Source: Bacteroidota bacterium (lineage in GTDB: Bacteria; Bacteroidota; Bacteroidia; Bacteroidales; JAAYUG01). From it: a stretch of 8,444 nt of DNA. The number at the start of each line of letters is the position of its first letter. The stretch's first letter is position 1. The notes below the pieces were generated by a model. The model saw only the letters and a program-made list of their open reading frames with translations. It ran no database searches and was not told the origin of the DNA. Location: positions 1 to 8,444 of the forward strand of contig JAKAMP010000094.1 of NCBI GenBank assembly GCA_021812865.1, read 5' to 3'. Positions 1-7,000 of this stretch are shown in pieces. A program made the position numbers and the translations under genes.

Positions 1-186
1 ATGAACGGATATGAAACGATCCGGTCTATAAGGGAGATCGACCAGAAGTTACCCATCATTGCGCAATCGGCTTATGCCATGCAGGAGGAGATTGAAAAAT
101 GCTACATCGTTGGGTGCAACGATTATATTACCAAACCCATCGATAGCGCAAACCTCATTGCCCGGTTAGGCCGGTATCTGAATTGA
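1..186 (+). CDS. Response-regulator receiver domain, C-terminal end (partial gene)
   Basis: This is the last 61 codons of a phosphoacceptor receiver (CheY-like) domain, ending in TGA at 184-186. The first visible residues, MNGYE, match the loop that follows the phosphorylated Asp in this family (D-x-x-M-P-x-MNG). The ATG at position 1 is therefore almost certainly internal, and the Asp lies outside the window. Visible family features are the switch Ser in IIAQSAYAM, where Thr or Ser is usual, and the conserved Lys with cis-Pro in DYITKPI. The last helix, ANLIARLGRYLN, closes the fold, and the protein stops straight after it. No DNA-binding output domain follows, so this is either a stand-alone receiver or, more likely by inference, the C-terminal receiver of a hybrid histidine kinase. 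It converges on the sensor phosphatase gene across a non-coding gap of 383 bases. The domain call is secure; the whole-protein architecture is unknown. Confidence 0.9.
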   Translation: MNGYETIRSIREIDQKLPIIAQSAYAMQEEIEKCYIVGCNDYITKPIDSANLIARLGRYLN

Positions 187-569
187 TTTATCCCGAATTA
201 CACACTCTGGAAATCCTTCACAACTAATGGTAACCATCATCTTGCTGCTGCAGCCTTGACACAAATACCCGCCTTTCCTGACTATCTGATCAGCGAGCCG
301 GCACCCTTACAGCCTGTTTAAAATGGGGGTTCGTTCGAGCCGCGACGAATGGACGTTTCCGCACATGACTGGTTGAGGGCATAGCGAATGGGGAGTTGTA
401 GTAGAATTCACCAAGAATGAATAATTTATGAACAGGTTCTTAGTTGTCTCCTTTACATTCATCAAAGGAATTCCGGCTTTTTAAAATGCATTCGCCGAAT
501 TGCAGGGAAATCACCAGGCAACGGTATCTGAATGCAGGCAGGTGATCGCCTATCTGATAGTTGAGCTGG
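187..569. other. Non-coding convergent intergenic region
   Basis: I see no gene or RNA in these 383 bases; frames on both strands are broken by stops. Three weak structures are present. First, a 7-bp hairpin with one bulged T at 330-349 (arms TTCGTTCG and CGACGAA, loop AGCCG). Second, an imperfect 8-bp stem at 469-501 (arms AATTCCGGC and GCCGAATT, one bulged C, AT-rich loop). Third, a 7-bp stem TATCTGA/TCAGATA at 551-576 that runs into the stop codon of the minus-strand sensor gene and is followed on the + strand by AATTTTTA. Any of these could help end transcription of the converging genes, but none has a good GC stem plus T-tract. The 12-mer CGGTATCTGAAT at the end of the receiver gene (172-183) recurs at 522-533, and AATCACCAGG occurs at 509-518 and 589-598. 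Confidence 0.6.
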
Positions 570-3500
570 TCAGATAATTTTTACGCCAATCACCAGGATA
601 TCATCCACCTGGTCCAGATCGCCTTTCCACTCCTCAATGGTGTTTTTGAGAATATCCCGCTGAGCGCTCATGGACTTGTCCTGAATGGATATAAGCAAAC
701 GCTTCATTACTTTGGAGAGGAATTTCTTGCCCAGTGGACCGCCGAACTGGTCTTCGTATCCATCTGAAAGAATATATAAAGTTTGGCCTGGAATCATTGG
801 TAATTCCGAAACCGAAAAAGACACATCGTTATGAGAGGAAGTACCGATAGGCATTTTATCGGCATTGATCTGCATCAGCTCATATAGCTCGGTTCTCAGG
901 TAGCCACGCGGAAGGTCTTTCTCTTCGGGAACCGGGGTTTTCTTTTCTTCATCAGTAAGCGGACGCACCACATACATGGAGTTATTGGCACCGGAGAACT
1001 GTATTTTTTTCTCTTTTTTATCGATTACCACCAGGGAGAGGTCCATGCCATCCTTTGTTTCTTCTTCACCCCCTTCGCCAGTTTGTTTGAGCTGAGTAAT
1101 CACATGTTCACGCAGTTCATTCAATATGAGGTTTGACTGGGTAACCGAACTTTTAGTTACTATTTCGTTGAGAAATGACATACCGAGCATACTCATGAAT
1201 GCGCCCGGAACACCATGGCCGGTACAGTCGGCGGCCACCAGGATGATCTTGTGGTCTTTTTGTGTCATCCAGTAAAAATCGCCGCTTACAATATCCCGGG
1301 GCTTGAACAATACAAAATGCTCAGGCAGGCCGGCTTTCATTACCTTTTCTGAGGTGAGAACCGCACGCTGGATGCGGCTGGCATATCGTATACTGTCGGT
1401 GATGTCCTTTTTCTGTGCAATAATCTGATCTCTCTGAGTTTCAATCTCATCTTTCTGCTTGAGAATTTCTGCTGTTCGTTCCTTCACAATCCCTTCAAGT
1501 CGTATTTTTTCAAGCTGGAGGCGCCTGGTATTGTATTTTACTATACCCCAGACAACAAGAACGAAAAGTACAATGTATATAATATACGCTATAATAGTCT
1601 GATACCAGGGAGGAAGCACTGTAAAGAAAAAAGGTGCAATTTCACTTTCCTCCCCGTAAATATTTCTTGCTTTTACCTTGAAAATATAACGGCCTGCCGA
1701 TAGGTTTGTAAACACGGCCTTGGGTTCGTTCGACCATTTTGACCAGTAATTGCGGTAACCTTCAAGATAATAGCTGTATTCTATTGCTTCATGATTTTCA
1801 AAATACGGGGATGAAAAGAAGAAGGTAATGTTGTTATCGGAATACGCAATCTCAGGAATTTTGTTAACCGGTTGCATCATCACCGGTTTGAATGATAGGG
1901 AATCGCCTGTAAAATATAATCCATTGTACAGAAGCGAGTCCTGTCCTATGGTGATTTTCCGGATGAGGGTATAATATCTTTGCTTGTAATTGAACCGCTG
2001 TTTTTCATCAAAACTGTAAACCGCATTTGATGTACCAAACCAGGTAATGCTGTCCTGGTCTGCGAATACGGCCTCCATCCAGCTTCTCGGTAAGCGCTTA
2101 TAAGGGGCGCTCACCACTTCACTGAGTTTCATTTTCTTGTCAAATACCAGTTTTTCAATCCATGAATTTGCGCCGGAATAACAGGTAGCATAAAACACAT
2201 ATTTTGAAGCAGGACTGATCTTAAAAACCCCTTTTGAACCATTGGCAAAGTCCTTTCCAAAGGTTGTATCGGGTTCAAATTTGTCTGTTGTCCGGTTAAA
2301 ATGATATATACCTTCAGAAGTCAGGAAAAGAACCTTATGATTGAATTTAAAAACATTGATATCGCGGGGACCAGGCAAGCCCTGGGGCTGTTCATAATAT
2401 TTCACCACCGTATCCTGGATACGGATGGCTCCCTTGATAAAAGATCCCAGCCACAGGTCGCCCGAATCATCTTCCGCAACCGTGCGGATTTCATCGCCAA
2501 TCCTTCCATACTTCTTCCTGTCAAATTCCCATTTGCCATTCACCTGCTTCAGGATGACGATGCCGCTTTTTTCAGCTACATAAATCCTGTCTCCCGCTTC
2601 AGAGAGAAACAATCCCCTGACGATATAAGGCCGGTTGCTGATGCCTGCATCGCCCGATTGTTTTTCAAGCATATACAGGTTCCCGGGATTCCTGATCTCA
2701 TAGATACCATTATCTGTACCAACGAGCAGCTTTTCGGAGTTCCCGTTCCCGGAAGGCACTTTAAGGAATGACCATGCCCAGCCAGAAATTTGAGTGATTT
2801 GCTTGAAATAGGGCCGGTTATCGGCATCGAAAGCCATATAAAACACACCCGTATTAGTTGCCAGGTAAAGGACGCCATTGTATCGGACAATATCCGACAC
2901 TGTGCCTCCAATTGCAGAGCTGCCGGCGAAGTACTTCACGGGCGAATATACTTCGGCCACCGATATGCCGGAACCAAGAGTAAGCCATAAGGGATTTGAT
3001 CCCAGGGGGTCACTGCCGGCGTATAAGCTTGCTACCACATCATCCTGCAGTCCACTCTTTTTATCAAGGATGGAAAGCAACTGCCCACGCTTATCCATGA
3101 TAAAAGCGCCTTTCCCCAGCGTTCCAAACATGAATCTATCATGTTTCAGTTTGACGCCGTAATAAATATTGGTGCCTGTCAGAAATTTCCGCGTTTCCTC
3201 GGGCAACTGCAAAAGTTCAGCGTTGCCACTGATGGTATCATATATATACAGACCTGAGAATGACTGATCTTTGGTTGTGGCCAGGATGAGTTTTCCCTGT
3301 TCGTAGGGAAGGATAACCAGAATATCTTTAAACTTAAATGCCTGCCCGCCTTTTACTACATGAAAACCAGTACCGTCAAATTCATTCAGACCGGACTCAT
3401 TGGATCCTATATACAAGCGGTTATTGACAAGGAAAGAGAAGAAGGCAATTTTCCCCGGTATGCCCAGCATCTTTACCGAGCGGTAATCATACAGAAAGAT

Positions 3501-3941
3501 TTGTTCCTGGGAACAGAAATATACCCTGCCCTGACCGGTATAGATTTTCCATACATCACCAAACTTGAGCTTTTTTGATCCCAGCATATCGGACAGCGAA
3601 AAGTACCTGAGGGCGCCCGTGGCATTGGGAATAAGCATACCAAACTCACCTATTCCTCCAACAAAAACCCTTCCGGCGCTGTCCGTGGCCAGCGACCTTA
3701 CCAGTCCGCTGGGTACTTTGATCTTTCTCCAGGACGTTCCATCAAATTCGAGCACCCCGTCGTCATTGTTTCCGAAATACACAATACCACGACGGTCCTG
3801 CGCAATAGCATAACTGGTTTCGCCAAAACCATTGTCAAGTGCATTGTAGTTTTTAATAAATGGGTTTCCTGTTTTGTTTGGTTGTGAAAAAACAGGCATC
3901 AATAAGCATCCTACAATACACCCAAGAATGAATTTCTTCAT
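570..3941 (-). CDS. Membrane sensor: beta-propeller, Y_Y_Y domain, TM helix and SpoIIE-type PP2C serine phosphatase
   Basis: The product has 1123 residues. A signal peptide (about 1-20, MKKFILGCIVGCLLMPVFSQ) exports a large N-terminal region. Residues about 35-690 hold repeated beta-propeller blades of the two-component-regulator type, such as RSLATDSAGRVFVGG and IRTVAEDDSGDLWLGS. A Y_Y_Y beta-sandwich (about 700-776; YSYYLEGYRNYWSKW, then RYIFKVKARN) follows. One membrane helix (about 782-802) and a charged coiled coil (about 806-850) lead to the linker DSIRYASRIQRAVL. The cytoplasmic SpoIIE/PP2C domain (about 870-1123) has the metal-site motifs SGDFYW (D888), AADCTGHGVPGAF (D905), DGMDLSL, SDGYEDQ (D1060) and DDIL (D1113-D1114), so it looks catalytically intact. 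In this family the domain removes phosphate from Ser/Thr of regulators such as STAS anti-anti-sigma proteins; the substrate here is unknown. No histidine kinase or DNA-binding domain is present. The ATG has an A-rich leader, no Shine-Dalgarno sequence, and directly precedes the signal peptide. Confidence 0.93.
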   Translation of the reverse strand: MKKFILGCIVGCLLMPVFSQPNKTGNPFIKNYNALDNGFGETSYAIAQDRRGIVYFGNNDDGVLEFDGTSWRKIKVPSGLVRSLATDSAGRVFVGGIGEFGMLIPNATGALRYFSLSDMLGSKKLKFGDVWKIYTGQGRVYFCSQEQIFLYDYRSVKMLGIPGKIAFFSFLVNNRLYIGSNESGLNEFDGTGFHVVKGGQAFKFKDILVILPYEQGKLILATTKDQSFSGLYIYDTISGNAELLQLPEETRKFLTGTNIYYGVKLKHDRFMFGTLGKGAFIMDKRGQLLSILDKKSGLQDDVVASLYAGSDPLGSNPLWLTLGSGISVAEVYSPVKYFAGSSAIGGTVSDIVRYNGVLYLATNTGVFYMAFDADNRPYFKQITQISGWAWSFLKVPSGNGNSEKLLVGTDNGIYEIRNPGNLYMLEKQSGDAGISNRPYIVRGLFLSEAGDRIYVAEKSGIVILKQVNGKWEFDRKKYGRIGDEIRTVAEDDSGDLWLGSFIKGAIRIQDTVVKYYEQPQGLPGPRDINVFKFNHKVLFLTSEGIYHFNRTTDKFEPDTTFGKDFANGSKGVFKISPASKYVFYATCYSGANSWIEKLVFDKKMKLSEVVSAPYKRLPRSWMEAVFADQDSITWFGTSNAVYSFDEKQRFNYKQRYYTLIRKITIGQDSLLYNGLYFTGDSLSFKPVMMQPVNKIPEIAYSDNNITFFFSSPYFENHEAIEYSYYLEGYRNYWSKWSNEPKAVFTNLSAGRYIFKVKARNIYGEESEIAPFFFTVLPPWYQTIIAYIIYIVLFVLVVWGIVKYNTRRLQLEKIRLEGIVKERTAEILKQKDEIETQRDQIIAQKKDITDSIRYASRIQRAVLTSEKVMKAGLPEHFVLFKPRDIVSGDFYWMTQKDHKIILVAADCTGHGVPGAFMSMLGMSFLNEIVTKSSVTQSNLILNELREHVITQLKQTGEGGEEETKDGMDLSLVVIDKKEKKIQFSGANNSMYVVRPLTDEEKKTPVPEEKDLPRGYLRTELYELMQINADKMPIGTSSHNDVSFSVSELPMIPGQTLYILSDGYEDQFGGPLGKKFLSKVMKRLLISIQDKSMSAQRDILKNTIEEWKGDLDQVDDILVIGVKII

Positions 3942-3969
3942 ATTTCAAGTTTGCAGCAGATTATTTGTC

Positions 3970-4002
3970 TAAAGATACAACGATAATCATATAAAACATC
4001 AA
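3970..4002 (-). promoter_or_regulatory. Candidate Bacteroidota-type promoter for the sensor phosphatase gene
   Basis: On the minus strand TATCTTTA (3970-3977) matches the Bacteroidota -7 consensus TAnnTTTG at all but the last base. A TTG (4000-4002) lies 22 bases upstream, near but at the long end of the spacing expected for the -33 element. It would give a leader of roughly 20-30 bases before the ATG at 3941. The TTG sits inside the arm of the preceding terminator, so the two signals would overlap. The call rests on one short motif and on the need for a promoter downstream of a strong terminator. Confidence 0.35.
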
Positions 4003-4032
4003 TGGCCGGCAATTATTTACCGGCCATTGATG
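3991..4032 (-). terminator. Rho-independent terminator of the repeat adhesin gene
   Basis: A perfect 13-bp inverted repeat (arms CATCAATGGCCGG at 3997-4009 and CCGGCCATTGATG at 4020-4032) encloses a 10-base AT-rich loop. Read on the minus strand, the stem is followed at once by TTTTATAT, a T-rich tract. The + strand side has no T run, so it acts in one direction. It begins 26 bases past the adhesin stop codon and lies 55 bases before the sensor start, separating the two genes into different transcription units. Confidence 0.85.
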
Positions 4033-4058
4033 AAAGCAGTTATTCAGAAATCGCATGA

Positions 4059-7000
4059 TCAGTGTGTCATCACGAAAACCTTCCCTGTATATACCTTGTT
4101 ATTACTGTAAATACGAACAATGTATTCCCCTGGAGGGCCATAGAGGACGGCAGTGTTGAGCGGAGCCTTTTCCAGTTTTCTCCTGATAATCTCCTGTCCC
4201 GTCAATGTGTAGACAGCATAAGATCCGTTCAGCTGGCTGAATTGATCGCAGCGGATACAAACCATATTTCTGTCAGCATAAATCTGAATCTTCAGGTTGT
4301 CCGGGAGCATACCAATGCCGGTTGCAAGGATGGTGAGTGTATTGGAGGTAATATCACCGGGCTCGCTCAGCACAGATGAATTCACGGTGATCGAAAAATC
4401 GGTAACATCTGAAGCATAATTCGTACCATCATATCCCAATATTACCCAGGCTATGGAGAAATTCTCGTACCGGACAGAATCCACGGCAACTCCCAAAGGA
4501 GCATGGTTGAGAATAAATTCCGAAGGTACAAGGTTGGCAGAGCCAAATGTTACTCCTGAAAGTTCAAGCTTAATTTTTGCCCCGTTCAGGTTGGATTTAC
4601 TCAAACCAGCATGATTGATCACAACCGTTTTGGGCTCAACTACAGCAGTGATGGGAATGCTGTTGCTAAACAACGGACTTCCACTTGCCAGTATTGCACC
4701 ACCGATGCTCACCGAAAAATCAGGGATGGATTGATCAAAATCAGTTCCATCGAAAGCAAGAGTCAGGCTGGCATGTACGCTGTCGGTATAGCCAACAGAT
4801 CCAATGGTCAACCCTGCCGGTGCATGATTCAGCATGAACTGTGAGGGAGAGAGTAAACCGGTCGAGAACTTGTCGTTTGATAAAGCGACCTGGACAACCG
4901 ACCCATTCAGTGAAGTTTCTACCAGGGAATCGGCACTGATCTGAGCTGTGCGTATGCCGGCCTGCAAAGCGGTGATGACCGCAGAATTGGAAACCAGGGT
5001 GGCGCCTCCACGAAGCACACTTCCATCCACTGAAACAGAGAAGAAGGGATAATCGGAAGCAAAATAGGTTCCATCGAAAGAAAGTGTAATTTTCACTGCA
5101 TAGGGACTAATTTTTAGCATACTGCCGATGCTCAGTCCCGGGGGAACGTTGTTCAGCGTGAAAACAGAGGCTGACAATACAGCGGCATCTTTAAACCTAT
5201 CCTGTGACAAGTTTAGTATAAGGTTGGTACCATTTAAGCTGGTTTCAATGAGACCCGGGTTGCCTATATCAGCGGTGGGAGATTCGATCACTGCGCTTAT
5301 ACCCAAGGAATTGCTGGTTACTGAGCCATGACCATTCAATTCGGCAGGTGCAACGGTAATACTGAAGTTATTGATATCGGCGTCAAAATCGTAGTTGGCG
5401 CTATCGAAAGCGAGGGTCAGGCTGGCATGGGTGGCATCAGTTTCGGTAACAGATTCCACCGTGGTTCCAGTAGGGGCATTGTTCAGGCTGAAGTTCGCAG
5501 ACGACAAGCTGCTATCAGCAAAGCTTTCATTCACCAGGGCAAGAGAGATAACCGCACCATTTAGGTTAGTTTCGGTCAGGTTGGGGGCCGAGGCTACCAT
5601 CTGCTCCAAAATTGCGCTAATGATAAGGTTGTTGCTGATCAACTGAGTTCCACTTGCCAATACCGATGCGTCAACAAGAATCGAAAAATCGGTAACCGAC
5701 TGATCAAAATCAGTTCCATCGAAAGCAAGAGTCAGGCTGGCATGCACGCTGTCGGTATACGCAACAGATCCAATGGTCAATCCTGCCGGAGCATGATTGA
5801 GCAAAAACTGTGAGGGAGAGAGCGCACCGGTCGAGAATTTGTCGCTCGACAAAGCGACCTGAACTATCGAGCCGTTAAGTGAAGTTTCCACCAGGGAATC
5901 GGCGCTGATTGCCACCGAAGGCGAACTAGTCTGTACAGCCTTAATGACCGTAGAATTGGAAACCAGCGCGGTACTTCCACGAAGCACACTTCCATCAATT
6001 GAAACCGAGAATTGAGGATAATCTGAGGCAAAATAGGTTCCATCATAAGAAAGTGTGATGCTCACGGCATAAGGACTGATCTTCTGCACATTGCCGATAC
6101 TGAGTCCCGGAGGAGCATTGTTCAGCGTGAAAACAGAGGCTGACAATACTGCGGCATCTTTAAACCTTTCCTGTGACAAATTAATTGTAAGAATGCTGCT
6201 ATTTAAGTTAGTTTCAGTGAGACCGGGGTTGCCCATATCAGCGGAAGGCGTTTCGATCACTGCGCTTATACTCAGGGCATTGCTTGTGACTGAAGCCACG
6301 CCATTCAATTCGGCAGGTAAAACGGTAATGCTGAAGGTATTGATATTGTTGTCAAAATCGTAGTTTGCGCTATCGAAAGTAAGGGTCAGGCTGGCATGGG
6401 TGGCATCTGTCTCGGTAACTGATCCTACGGTGGTTCCTGCAGGAGCGTTATTCAGAATAAAATTTGCAGGCGAGGGGCTGGCATTCGCAAAACTCTCATT
6501 GATCAAAGCAAGCGAAATGACTGCACCATTGAGGTTAGTTTCGCTCAAGGCAGGCGCTGTGACCGTGAGCTGTTCTATGGTTGCTTTGAAAGTAATCCCT
6601 GTTGCTACAGTGATATTCCCGAGCGCATAATTATCCAGAGCCGCCTGATTTACAGTCAGCGTTGCATTGTTGATGTCGGCATCATAATCAACAGTCCTGT
6701 TTCCGCTAAGGACAATCGTTACCTGGTTGGGACTGTTTCTCACAACCGCGCCAATGGAAACGCCTGTTGGCAGGTTGCTCATGGTGAAATTTCCAGGTAC
6801 GAGAGAAGATGCGAAGGTTCCGTTGGAAACCGTAACCGTGATATCCCTTCCATTTTCTGCCCCTTCAATAATATTACCTCCTGCCGACATAGTCATGGAT
6901 ACTGTTCCCGTATTGGCAGTAAAGGTAACCCCACTGCTTGCACTTATGGTACCTGATTCCAGATTAGTCAGTTCCTGGTAACCGATGGAAAGCGTGGCGT

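Noticed and set aside
1..3. ATG at position 1 as a gene start
   Set aside because: MNG is the conserved loop after the phosphorylated Asp of a receiver domain, so the gene must begin upstream of the window.
321..350. TTCGA-containing hairpin as part of a tRNA
   Set aside because: No acceptor, D or anticodon arms can be drawn around it on either strand.
2301..2911. Open frames of 111-156 codons on both strands within the sensor gene
   Set aside because: They overlap a long gene with a strong domain pattern, and their translations show no recognisable fold; they are shadows.
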